A DNA stretch of 64,000 nt from Alloteropsis semialata (Eukaryota > Streptophyta > Magnoliopsida > Poales > Poaceae): contig CM014273.1 in assembly GCA_004135705.1 (NCBI GenBank), positions 7,800,750 through 7,864,749 on the forward strand, read 5' to 3'. Position 1 is the stretch's first letter. Each line of letters begins with the position of its first letter. The notes below the pieces were generated by a model that was given only the letters and a program-made list of their open reading frames with translations, was not told the DNA's origin and made no database searches. A program made the position numbers and the translations under genes. This document shows positions 46,901 through 57,539 of the stretch, piece by piece.

Positions 46901-47742
46901 GAGAGCAGAGAGAAGGGGACGGGTTTTATAGAGGGGATGGCTTGGCCGAGGGGAAAGATGGAGAGGGACGGCTTTCTTGGCGGCCAAGGGGAGAGCGTGG
47001 GCCCCGGGTGGTTGCGCGGCAGCGCGAATCGCGGGGAGGAGCGGGCCGTCGCGCGCGAGCTGGGGAAAAGCAGAGCGGTGTCGCGCGCGCGATGAGAAGG
47101 GAGGAAGGGTACGGCACGGCCAGGCTGGAGCGGGCGCGGGTTGCCTTGGGGCGCGGTTTGCTTGGGAGCCAAGGGAGCTCGGGCCGGAACACGAGTACGT
47201 GGGCGCGGGCGACGTCCAGGCGGAGCGGCGTGGAGCGGTGCGGTTCGTGTAGCGGCGCCGGCGTGGGGAGGAAGAAGAACAGGGGGGGTGCGGCGCTGGT
47301 GTGTCGGGCCGAGAGAGGAGGAGCGTCCGCGCGCAGGTTTAAGCGGCCGGGGTTAACTGGGCCGGGTGATGGGCCGTGCGCGGAAAAGAGAGAGGAGAAA
47401 GGTGGAGGGAGACGGGCTGGGCCGGTGTCGAGTTAGTTGGGTTGGGTTGGGGTTTAGATTAGGTGGGCTAGGAGTTTTGGCCCAAGAAGAGTTAGTTTAA
47501 GTTAGCTTTAAGTTTATATTTGAATTGGGAATTCAAATATGAACTTACACACAATCAAACAATTAGAAACAAGACAAGAGCCAAATCACACAAACAATCA
47601 TTTCCCTAATTACAACCAAGAGCACAATTTTAATTACTAAGAGTTTATTATTAGAGGAGAGAGAGAACACACTCCTAGGTTGTTAAGCAATCAATTCAAA
47701 CAAAAATTTTTAAATCCACAATTTTCAACACGGAATGCTACA
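43923..47742 (-). mobile_element. Solo LTR of a long-LTR retrotransposon (3,820 bp)
   Basis: On the minus strand the unit begins TGTAGCATTCCG at 47742 and ends GGGATGTTTCA at 43923. It is flanked by perfect 5-bp repeats GTGTC (43918-43922 and 47743-47747). No gag, pol, primer-binding site or polypurine tract is inside, so it is a solo LTR from recombination between two LTRs, which also keeps the original target repeat. LTRs this long, starting TGTAGCATTCC and with runs such as GGGTCCCACGTGTCAG, suit long-LTR Gypsy families such as Del/Tekay, but the clade is inferred from length and motif only. The frames in it are non-coding GC-rich sequence. Confidence 0.88.
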
Positions 47743-47891
47743 GTGTCCTGGCGCTGCTGCTTAGACCTGCAAATAATTAGTCGCCGTTAGATTTTTTTCC
47801 CCCACTAATAGTCTGGTAAATACGGAGCCAAATTACATTATATATAATCATGTTGTTGCTGCAGAACAATTGAAGGACGGATCTTGGACAG

Positions 47892-48314
47892 TTACCAGCT
47901 ACGCCGGTGGAGCAGACAGGCGCAGCAGCCTCCGACCCCGAGTGCCGCCGCGCCTGCGGCCGCCACGAGCAGCGCCGATGAGGGGAACGGCGACGCTCGC
48001 GCCAACCTCGACGCTAGAAGCGCCGCGACCGAGAGGGAGAGGACCAAGACGAGGGTGTCCAGTCGTCGGAAGCTTGCTCCGTCGTCATGGGTCCCCGGCT
48101 CCCAGCAGTAGCCGAAGCGCCGGGCGAAGAGGAGGAGGAGGAGCACGTAGGTCACCCCGACGGACGCCACGCACTCCACGTCGCCCCACAGGAGGTACGT
48201 CGCCGCTCCGGTGTTGAAGGTAAGCACCGCGAACGCCGCGGCGCACCCCTTTTGGAGCTCCTCTTTCATCGGCTGCTTGGGAGGGGAGGGACGAGCAGCC
48301 ATCGCAATCGCCAT
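47892..48314 (-). CDS. Small multi-pass membrane protein, copy 1
   Basis: This single-exon minus-strand frame gives 140 residues from ATG at 48312-48314 (MAIAMAARP). Upstream codons of the frame contain no ATG. A TTTATAG element near 48367-48372, about 55 bp before the ATG, could be the TATA box. Hydrophobic segments suggest three or four helices: AAAFAVLTFNTGAATYLL, a VASVGVTYVLLLLLFA helix, LVLVLSLSVAALLA, and an Ala/Gly-rich C-terminal helix. The LTFNTGxAxY signature is shared with the gene at 50386-50820, in the same orientation 2.1 kb away, so they are tandem paralogues. The family appears to be a grass protein family of unknown function (probably DUF6490). Cellular membrane and role are unknown. 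Confidence 0.75.
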   Translation of the reverse strand: MAIAMAARPSPPKQPMKEELQKGCAAAFAVLTFNTGAATYLLWGDVECVASVGVTYVLLLLLFARRFGYCWEPGTHDDGASFRRLDTLVLVLSLSVAALLASRLARASPFPSSALLVAAAGAAALGVGGCCACLLHRRSW

Positions 48315-48674
48315 CTGTGGGAAGGAGCGAGGAGGTGAAGAAGAAAGAGCAGGCGCCAAGCGCTACTATAAAGGAGCCAAGGGCCAAGGGATTGTAGTTT
48401 TTGTGACTGAAGATGCCTATCCATTTAAGAAAAGGTATTGCATTTTCTTTATTTATTTGAGTATTTATCTTTGTAAAGTTAACATCTTCCCAAAAGTCTT
48501 TGTAGTCGCTCTAGTCTTGCTTTCTGGTTAAGAGTGGTAGCTAGCTTGTTCGTGTGGAAGAAATGTTTTGGCTGGTCATTCGAGAAAAAAGTTTCCCTTC
48601 ATCACAATAAAATCCTTTTCCTCCCCTTCTTCTCGTAACCTTCGTCACAGATCAAAATTTCTGTAGATTATAAT

Positions 48675-48852
48675 TGCTCCCTCCGTTTCAAATTTTAAGC
48701 CATTTCAATTTTTTTAGAGTCCAATTATTTTAAATTTAACTAAGATTATAAATAGGTTATACGGGAATCAATTTCGGAGCTTTTTGTTTCGAATTTGACA
48801 AAATTTATCAATTAAAGCATATACGCTCTTACTTCCAAATAATCGGAGTGTT
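48675..48852. mobile_element. Stowaway-like MITE
   Basis: Begins with the characteristic CTCCCTCCGTTTCAAA (48678 onward) and ends in AATAATCGGAGTG near 48850, a diverged inverse of the start. The AT-rich interior of about 175 bp suits the family. Confidence 0.6.
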
Positions 48853-49276
48853 AATTTCCAAATCGATTTCTGCGAAATATGTAGAAGTACACAGTCCTCC
48901 CATATATGTTTCTGCTATAATCCACACTTTCACGTGTCTTGCCTGTATGGCTCCACATATGAAAGCATCTGAACACGCGACATAAAATCCTGGTAGAAAG
49001 AGAGCGAAGCGCCATGGAAGTTTTACCATCATCCAGAATTGTAGCCGGTAGGGGAGAAGAAGGTTGTTTTTATTCCACACGTCATTACGGAGACTTCTCC
49101 ATTTTCTACAAAAATTCCACATGTTTAAGTGGACGTCCGTCACATTCGATAGTTGTTGCCGCCGTGCGGGGGACGCTGTGGGCGGCACACATAGTCTTTG
49201 CGCGTCGGGTTCCGGTAGTGAGCTGTCCACAGCAGCGACGACCCTCAAAAATGTAGGCTGCAGTTCCTGGGTCCAC

Positions 49277-49611
49277 GGCCGCGTTTGGTTTCTACAGGGA
49301 AAATTTTCCCCCCAAGCAATCTTGCATGCATGAAGTACTAAATGAAGTCTATTTACAAAACCTTTTCACACATGAGTGCAACTTTTCGAGACGAATCTAA
49401 CGAGCCTAATTAATCCATGATTTGTTACAGTAATGCTACAGTACTCATCCTCTAATCGTGCGGTCAAAGCCCTCATTAGATTCGTCTCGCGATTTACACG
49501 GGGGTTGTGGAGGTAGTTTTGTAAACTGACTTTATTTAATACCTCTAATTAGTGGTCAAAGCTGCATTTATTACGCGGCAAATTTTTTACACCCCCTAAC
49601 CAAACGCGGCC
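49277..49611. mobile_element. MITE, copy 3, with a perfect 14-bp terminal inverted repeat
   Basis: The ends GGCCGCGTTTGGTT and AACCAAACGCGGCC are perfect inverses. The interior has the CGAGACGAATCTAACGAGCC and ATTAGATTCGTCTCGCG core seen in copies 1 and 2. CAGTTCCTG occurs just outside the left end (49261-49269) and across the right end (49611-49619). Confidence 0.8.
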
Positions 49612-50385
49612 AGTTCCTGACCTCAACTCTTCCATGTGAAGCAAGCAGGCTGCAGTTCCTGACTTTTCAAAATATCTGTTTGTGTAAGGACATTTTTTGA
49701 TACACCACCAGCTAGTTCTTAGCTAGGATGGATCGAAACAGTACCGGCTAATACCCAGCTAAAGGTCGGGTTTAGGTTACACTTTGACCAATAATATCTT
49801 TTCATTTTATATTATTCATTCGTGGCAATGAAATTGTCATAGCAGAAAAGTATATAATTCAATGGTATTACAAATGGAGAGTTTCAAAAACTGTTTGCGG
49901 TACCTTCTACTTTTTCTTTTATTCTTAGCGTATTTTTCAATAATCAGAAACCAAGGCCAGTTTTATTGGGGAAAATGCACATATTTAAACTCCGCGTGTA
50001 TGGGTAGGTCCAAAATAACTTGACGGTTAGTAAATTTCATGTGGAAAGCTATATTTTTGTGGGCTTTCATATTAAAATGTGTATTGCACTTCATGGCGAT
50101 GTCCAAAATGACAAGGGAAAAAGTTTGGAGGCAGTACATATACAAAGCGTACCGTAGCGTAAACCTGTGTAATTTCCTCAAAAGAAAACAATTGATACGA
50201 GAAACCTTGTAATTTATGGTCGGAAAGAAGAAGAAGAATGCCATGAACCATTCATCGATACGAGAGACATACTCACATATATTCTCTCTGCTCTTTCAAT
50301 GAAATAGGCACTATCTTGTGCCCGTTCGTTCAAAAAAAAAAACTCACATATATTCATGCTATTGGGCTTCTAAAGTCTTGAATCC
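49612..50385. other. AT-rich intergenic DNA with a possible retroposon tail
   Basis: No gene is recognised. At about 50283-50342 the sequence TCAATGAAATAGGCACTATC followed by TTCGTTCAAAAAAAAAA resembles the 3' end of a grass LINE or SINE. This stretch is downstream of the minus-strand gene at 50386-50820. Confidence 0.4.
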
Positions 50386-50820
50386 TTACACGAATTGGTC
50401 GATGTTCTGCGCACTAGAAGCACTAGAAGTAGTACCGGTATCGTGGTGCGCCAAGAAGGCGTTGTAGATGCCTGCCAAGCCAACCGCGGCCATCGCACAG
50501 ACGAGCACCGCTGCCGGAAGGGGCATGACGGCGGCCACTCTGTAGGAGAACATGACCATGAGCAACGAGGTCAGGGCCCACACGACGGCCTTGAGACTCT
50601 GCCTTCTCGAGCTATCCGCTGGCGCTCGCTCATAGATCTTCAGGCAGAAGAAGAGCAGGACGAGGTCGACGTAAGAAAAGGCCACAAAGGCGATGGACTG
50701 GGGGTCGGCGTTGGAGCGGTAGATGGCCATGCCGGAGTTGAAGGTGAGGAAGCCGAAACCCAACGAGGCGAGCCATGGGCTGCGTTCGCCACGGCGAACC
50801 TCTGCCGCTGGGGAGGCCAT
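50386..50820 (-). CDS. Small multi-pass membrane protein, copy 2
   Basis: This minus-strand single-exon frame gives 144 residues from ATG at 50818-50820 (MASPAAEV). It has a charged N-terminus, then hydrophobic segments around FGFLTFNSGMAIY, IAFVAFSYVDLVLLFFCL, AVVWALTSLLMVMFS and VLVCAMAAVGLAGIY, and a hydrophilic Ser/Thr-rich C-terminus. It aligns by eye with the protein at 47892-48314 (LTFNSG versus LTFNTG; a cluster of aromatic and leucine residues in helix 2; a basic loop before helix 3). It is probably of the DUF6490 type. Function is unknown; tandem copies suggest a locally expanding lineage-specific family. Confidence 0.75.
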   Translation of the reverse strand: MASPAAEVRRGERSPWLASLGFGFLTFNSGMAIYRSNADPQSIAFVAFSYVDLVLLFFCLKIYERAPADSSRRQSLKAVVWALTSLLMVMFSYRVAAVMPLPAAVLVCAMAAVGLAGIYNAFLAHHDTGTTSSASSAQNIDQFV

Positions 50821-50929
50821 CACCAGATCCGCAAGCGGGCGCGACGAGACAGCCGGTGAGCTCACGTCGAGGACTCGAGGCAGTGACCGCGCGCCGCAAC
50901 GTAGAGGCTAGGAGACCGGGGAGGTGGGG

Positions 50930-51268
50930 GGTATCCATACTAATTGCTATAAATTTTTTCTATATTAATGACTATTTATTTGTAGCTGTTTAAGGTTTGT
51001 CATGTATATGTATTTTTTTCTTTTTAATTCGTGGCGCAAATTTGTAACAAGTTTATCTTCCTCCTCGAAACTCCAACTGCTATGATTTTTGTTGCGTAAA
51101 TTTTGTAAAATCATTATCTATTAGTGCATCCATACTAATTGCTTTAAATTCTTTATATATTAATGACTCTTTATTTATATCTATTTAGGGTTTGCCATTT
51201 GTATGTATTTAGTTATCCGATTAATGGTTTCTTTAATGTACTTTCTTTTAATTGTTGTCCTGAAGGAT
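50930..51268. repeat. Tandem duplication ahead of the CACTA transposase
   Basis: ATCCATACTAATTGCT, TATTAATGACT, TTTATTT and GGTTTGTCAT or GGTTTGCCAT recur in the same order about 190 bp apart (50934 onward and 51126 onward). No CACTA terminal sequence was found, so the left end of the transposon is unresolved. Confidence 0.6.
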
Positions 51269-54200
51269 ATGGAGCACAGGAATTCTTGGATGTATGGCGA
51301 GTTAAGGTGGAAGCAAAGTTACCGTGACGAGGTGGATAAATTCATTAAAGCCACTGAGAAGCATGCAGAGACGTTGACAGAAAATAATGATATAATAGTA
51401 TGTCCGTGTTTTGATTGCAAGAACATACTGGCATGGAGAGACGTAGAGGTCATCAGAGAACATTTGGTTACGCGAGGATTTGTTAAGGACTACACAGTCT
51501 GGATTCATCATGGTGAAAATAAAGTTTATGATGATGACATGGAAAATCTGATAGGAGACGACCCCGACACCCAAAAGCTCCTCTCCCAGTATTCAGAACA
51601 GCTTGAAGTAAGAATGAACCGCGGATGTCACAATAAATTTGAAGGTGATGATGATTGGGATAGTAACGGCACAGGTGGTGATGACGGTTGCACTGGTAAG
51701 GACACAGGTGGTAATGTTGACGTTGGAGCACGTGTCGGGGATGAAGATGATGGTGATTATTTGGAGGAAATGCTTCGGGCCATTGGACCAGAAATAATCC
51801 AAAAGAGCGTGAATGGTCTTGAAAACCTAGAGAGGGTAACAAAAGCATCGAAGGAGACTGTCTATGGTGTTGCGAATGGTTGTCCGACACACTGGACATT
51901 GCTACGTTTTGTGCTTGAACTACTCATCCTCAAGGCTAAATACGGTTGGTCGGACTGCAGTTTCAATGATCTGCTGGGCCTCCTGTCATGGTTGCTACCA
52001 AAGCCAAACTCAGTTCCTGCCAACACCTACCAGGCAAAGAAGGTTGTAAGTCCGTTGACAATGAGTGTTGAAAAAATCCATGTATGCCCGAACCACTGTA
52101 TCCTCTTTCGCGGCGACATATTCAAGGATCTAGATAAATGTCCTAGGTGCGGGGCCAGTCGGTACAAGAACAACGATCAGTACTTAGGGAATGAAGCCTC
52201 CATAGGGAACAAGAGGAAGAAGGGTGGAAAAAAGGCGGTACAACATTCTCAGGTGCAAGAGGACAGTCCATTAGGCATTGATTCAAAGAAGAGAAAAATT
52301 TCCGCCTTGGTAATGTGGCACCTACCAGTGAAGGACCGCTTGAGGCGTATCTTCCTAAACCCCAAAGAAGCCCAACTCATGACATGGTGGGATGATACGC
52401 GCCAGATAGATGATGATAGGATTGCACACATGGCCGATGGTACTCAGTGGCAAAGCTTTGATAAGAAGCACAGAGAATTCAGCGAGGACCCAAGGAATGT
52501 ACGGTTTGGATTGAGCACTGATGGAATGAATCCCTTCAATGAGAGGACGAGTGACCATAGCACTTGGCCTGTGCTCTTGACCATGTACAACATCCCAACG
52601 TACCTGTGTCAGAAGAGAAAGTACCTCTTTCTTACTTGTCTCATTTCTGGTCCTAAACAACCGGGCATTGACATAGACGTGTTTATTGAGCCTGTGATGC
52701 AAGAAATGGCAGAATTCTGGAAGGGGGTGCCGATGTATGATGCCTTCCGAAAGGAGGACTTTATATGTCGAGCCATAATCATTGTTACTACCAATGATTA
52801 TCCCGCGTTGTTTGCCTTGAACGGACAGATCAAAGGGAAGACTGCATGCATAACCTGCTTGGACGTTACTTCATATGTGTATCTGGATGCATCGAAAAAG
52901 ATAGTTTATATGAGGCACCGACGCTTCTTACAGCAAACTCACAAGTACCGCAGCGTAAGGTTCAAACATTATTACGACAACACTCTAGAGACTGAACCCC
53001 TCCAGAGAGACGCAGGAATGGAGAATATGTATACAAAATGGTGAAAAACATAAAAATCGTCTATGGAAAGAAGAATCCAGATGGGACGATCAGAGATAGA
53101 AGTAAACCTCCTATCGAAGACGTACCTTTTAAGAAACAATCCATCTTCTTTCAGTACTTGCCTTATTGGCCAGACTTGGAAGTTCCCCATGCCATTGATG
53201 ATATGCACTTGAAGAAGAATGTCTTCGAGAGTCTCGCGGCTACATTCATGGACACGCCCAAGACAAAGGATGGTCTGAAATCACGGAAAGACATGGTGCA
53301 GCTAAAAGTGAAGCCCGAGCTTCACCCGGTAAAAGGGGCAGATGGAAAATGCACTCTGCCCGCGGCTTGCTTCAACTTCACCGTAGAAGAGAGGAGGGCT
53401 ATATGCAATTACCTAAGGGGGGTCAAAGTCCCTACTGGGTTTTCGGCAAACGTCAAGAAGCTAGTGTCCATGAAGGACCTGTCAATAACACACTTGAAGG
53501 CCCACGATTGTCATGTAATGTTGACAGTGTTCCTACCTATTGTTATCAGGGCTATAAAGCTAGAATTCTTGAAAATGGCTATCACCCGTATGTGCTACTT
53601 CTTTTCAAAGATCTCGCAGAAGGTGATTAGCAAGAAAGAGCTGAAGTCACTACATGATTTCGTGGTGGAGACCCAAAACCAGCTAGAGATGTGTATGCCT
53701 CCCGCGTTCTTTGATATCATGCCACATCTCATGATTCATATGGTTCATCAGATAGAGGCACTGGGACCTTGCTACTTGTATGAAATGTGGTCCTACGAGC
53801 GGTTCATGTCTGTCCTAAGTCGATACGTACATAATCGATATTACCCAGAGGGCTCCATGATAGAGGGGTACACTACTGAAGAAGTCGTAGAGTGCTGTCA
53901 AGAGTATCTAAAAGTACAGAGAGCGATTGGTAAGCCTGAATCTCGTCACAAGGGTAGGTTGGCTGGGAAAGGCACCAGGGGCAAAAAAGTGTTCATTGAC
54001 GAAGATTACAATGAAGTGAGTCGGGCGCATTACAGTGTCTTAGCGACTACAGAAGTGATGCGACGGTACATTGATGAACACATGGCTATCATAGAGGAGG
54101 AGAGAAATGGCCGCTCAAATGAGTGGGTCATGAAACAACACAAGCAACGATTGACTGCATGGTTGAAGGACCAAAACATACCGACTGGACCAACCAAAGA

Positions 54201-54804
54201 TGATATTACCGTCCATAGGTTAGCACTTGGGCTATCGAGACAAGTGACATCTTGGCAAGCTTACGAAATCAATGGGTACACATTCTATACCCATGCAAAG
54301 GATAAGACAAGTGTGAACCAAAACAGCGGGGTTCGAACTGAAGCAATCAACCAAAAGGGGCGAAGAATCAATTACTTTGGCATCATTGAAGATATATGGG
54401 AACTTGACTATGGAGCGGATATACAAGTGGCCCTGTTTCGTTGCCGCTGGATCAAACAACACGAACTGAATGAGATCGGGTGGACGATGGTTGACCTCGA
54501 AAATGTAGGCTACCGAGATGACCCTTGGGTGGTCGCTTCAGATGTGGCACAAGTTTTCTATTTACCTGACCCAGTGTCTAACCTTCCACCAAAGAAGAGG
54601 ACAAAGCACGTGGTTGTCTCTGGAAAACAGCACATTATCGGAGTTGATGGCGTGGACGATCCTGATGAGTATAATCACTATGCTGAAATGCAGCTATACA
54701 CAGACTTTACGAAGAAGATCGAAGATGTGGAAAAGAAGCTGCCCAAAGACATATTGCCATGGGAAAGGAAAGGGGTCAAGGGGAGAGTTGTTAGGGATGA
54801 ATAG
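51269..54804 (+). pseudogene. CACTA (En/Spm) TNP2-type transposase, frameshifted
   Basis: Two overlapping frames make up one transposase. The first (51269-53044) starts MEHRNSWMYG, a transposase-associated domain with a CPCFDCKN cysteine pair, then an acidic Asp/Gly-rich linker and the TNP2 core (CPNHCILFRGD, CPRCGASRYK, WHLPVKDRLRRIF, FGLSTDGMNPF, ITCLD). The second (53038-54804) continues the core (LPYWPDLEVPHAIDDMHLKKN), then DUF4218-like (MPPAFFDIMPHLMIHMVHQI) and DUF4216-like (WELDYGADIQVALFRCRW) segments. The change of frame at about 53040 lies inside the core and indicates a small indel; a short intron is less likely. The enzyme would excise elements with CACTA ends. No terminal inverted repeats are visible. 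Confidence 0.88.
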
Positions 54805-54824
54805 CTAGTTGTTGAACGTGATGT

Positions 54825-54950
54825 GTTCGAGAGACTACCTTTATGTATGTGAGACTATACCTTATGTATGTGTCAGACTTCATTTATGTATGTGATTTCA
54901 TTTATGTGTGAGACTTCATTTATGTATGTGATTTCATTTATGTATGTGAT
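54825..54950. repeat. Degenerate TATGTATGTGAGACTTCATT minisatellite
   Basis: Roughly 20-bp units repeat imperfectly between the transposase stop and the 494-bp array. Confidence 0.6.
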
Positions 54951-56539
54951 TCCATTAAAGGCTCCATATACCCTTGTGAAGCAAGTGCACTCCAACTTTG
55001 TTGAAATGGCTTGAGATTTTTGTGGCAGTCATTTATAGCCAAAATATGATCCCACACCAGCCCCCACATTTTTCGGACAATTATTTGCATTATTATAATT
55101 TTTTCCGTGGTGCGCGAGACAAAATATGGGGCGTTATACATGGAAAACACTTGGGTTATGGAGCGAACTCCACATGGGTATTTTTCCTAGGGCACAGGAG
55201 ACCTTGTGGAAAATTTTGGCACCAATCCGGATCTTTTTGGGGGTGGACCTAGTTCAACGCAGAATTAATCGAGAAAGTCACGCAGAAATTCAATTAAACT
55301 GGAAAAAGTACCAAACGAACTCCAGAAAATCCCAAACTTGGTGGTAGCTTCAATAAAGGCATTTGCAAGCCTAGAAAAAAGTTTGAGGCCAAAACTACAA
55401 CTTGAGCCCCACAATCCCTAAGAACCCTAGTGTAGAGACATGGTTCCATTAAAGGCTCCATATACCCTTGTGAAGCAAGTGCACTCCAACTTTGTTGAAA
55501 TGGCTTGAGATTTTTGTGGCAGTCATTTATAGCCAAAATATGATCCCACACCAGCCCCCACATTTTCCGGACAATTATTTGCATTATTATAATTTTTTCC
55601 GTGGTGCGCGAGACAAAATATGGGGCGTTATACATGGAAAACACTTGGGTTATGGAGCGAACTCCACATGGGTATTTTTCCTAGGGCACAGGAGACCTTG
55701 TGGAAAATTTTGGCACCAATCCGGATCTTTTTGGGGTGGACCTAGTTCAACGCAGAATTACTCGGGAAAGTCGCGCGGAAATTCAATTAAACTGGAAAAA
55801 GTACCAAACGAACTCCGGAAAATCCCAAACTTGGTGGTAGCTTCAATGAAGGCATTTGCAAGCCTAGGAAAAAGTTTGAGGCCAAAACTACAACTTGGAC
55901 CCCACAATCCCTAAGAACCCTAGTGTAGAGACATGGTTCCATTAAAGGCTCCATATACCCTTGTGAAGCAAGTGCACTCCAACTTTGTTGAAATGGCTTG
56001 AGATTTTTGTGACAGTCATTTATAGCCAAAATATGATCCCACACCAGCCCCCACATTTTCCGGACAATTATTTGCATTATTATAATTTTTTCCGTGGTGC
56101 GCGAGACAAAATATGGGGCGTTATACATGGAAAACACTTGGGGTTATGGAGCGAACTCCACATGGGTATTTTTCCTAGGGTACAGGAGACCTTGTGGAAA
56201 ATTTTGGCACCAATCCGGATCTTTTTGGGGGTGGACCTAGTTCAACGCAGAATTACTCGGGAAAGTCGCGCGGAAATTCAATTAAACTGGAAAAAGTACC
56301 AAACGAACTCCGGAAAATCCCAAACTTGGTGGTAGCTTCAATGAAGGCATTTGCAAGCCTAGAAAAAAGTTTGAGGCCAAAACTACAACTTGGACCCCAC
56401 AATCCCTAAGAACCCTAGTGTAGAGATATGGTTCCATTAAAGGCTCCATATACCCTTGTGAAGCAAGTGCACTCCAACTTTGTTGAAATGGCTTGAGATT
56501 TTTGTGGCAGTCATTTATAGCCAAAATATGATCCCACAC
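54951..56539. repeat. 494-bp tandem array (at least 3.2 units) running into a gap
   Basis: The word TCCATTAAAGGCTCCATATA occurs at 54951, 55445, 55938 and 56433, giving periods of 494, 493 and 495 bp. Units are nearly identical by eye, with scattered single-base changes such as GGGGTGGACC versus GGGGGTGGACC. The last unit is cut by the gap at 56540, so copy number is unknown. Frames inside recur with the period and carry no recognised domain. Confidence 0.95.
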
Positions 56540-57539
56540 NNNNNNNNNNNNNNNNNNNNNNNNNNNNNNNNNNNNNNNNNNNNNNNNNNNNNNNNNNNNN
56601 NNNNNNNNNNNNNNNNNNNNNNNNNNNNNNNNNNNNNNNNNNNNNNNNNNNNNNNNNNNNNNNNNNNNNNNNNNNNNNNNNNNNNNNNNNNNNNNNNNNN
56701 NNNNNNNNNNNNNNNNNNNNNNNNNNNNNNNNNNNNNNNNNNNNNNNNNNNNNNNNNNNNNNNNNNNNNNNNNNNNNNNNNNNNNNNNNNNNNNNNNNNN
56801 NNNNNNNNNNNNNNNNNNNNNNNNNNNNNNNNNNNNNNNNNNNNNNNNNNNNNNNNNNNNNNNNNNNNNNNNNNNNNNNNNNNNNNNNNNNNNNNNNNNN
56901 NNNNNNNNNNNNNNNNNNNNNNNNNNNNNNNNNNNNNNNNNNNNNNNNNNNNNNNNNNNNNNNNNNNNNNNNNNNNNNNNNNNNNNNNNNNNNNNNNNNN
57001 NNNNNNNNNNNNNNNNNNNNNNNNNNNNNNNNNNNNNNNNNNNNNNNNNNNNNNNNNNNNNNNNNNNNNNNNNNNNNNNNNNNNNNNNNNNNNNNNNNNN
57101 NNNNNNNNNNNNNNNNNNNNNNNNNNNNNNNNNNNNNNNNNNNNNNNNNNNNNNNNNNNNNNNNNNNNNNNNNNNNNNNNNNNNNNNNNNNNNNNNNNNN
57201 NNNNNNNNNNNNNNNNNNNNNNNNNNNNNNNNNNNNNNNNNNNNNNNNNNNNNNNNNNNNNNNNNNNNNNNNNNNNNNNNNNNNNNNNNNNNNNNNNNNN
57301 NNNNNNNNNNNNNNNNNNNNNNNNNNNNNNNNNNNNNNNNNNNNNNNNNNNNNNNNNNNNNNNNNNNNNNNNNNNNNNNNNNNNNNNNNNNNNNNNNNNN
57401 NNNNNNNNNNNNNNNNNNNNNNNNNNNNNNNNNNNNNNNNNNNNNNNNNNNNNNNNNNNNNNNNNNNNNNNNNNNNNNNNNNNNNNNNNNNNNNNNNNNN
57501 NNNNNNNNNNNNNNNNNNNNNNNNNNNNNNNNNNNNNNN
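56540..57539. other. Assembly gap (1,000 N)
   Basis: Exactly 1,000 N between the 494-bp array and a Gypsy LTR, so both the end of the array and most of the LTR are missing. Confidence 0.99.

Noticed and set aside
46044..48217. Plus-strand frames antisense to the solo LTR and to the membrane-protein gene
   Set aside because: Shadow frames of GC-rich sequence; the minus-strand frame at 47892-48314 has the paralogue and membrane helices.
55126..56409. Repeated 70-140-residue frames in the 494-bp array
   Set aside because: They recur with the repeat period, change frame between units and have no known domain.
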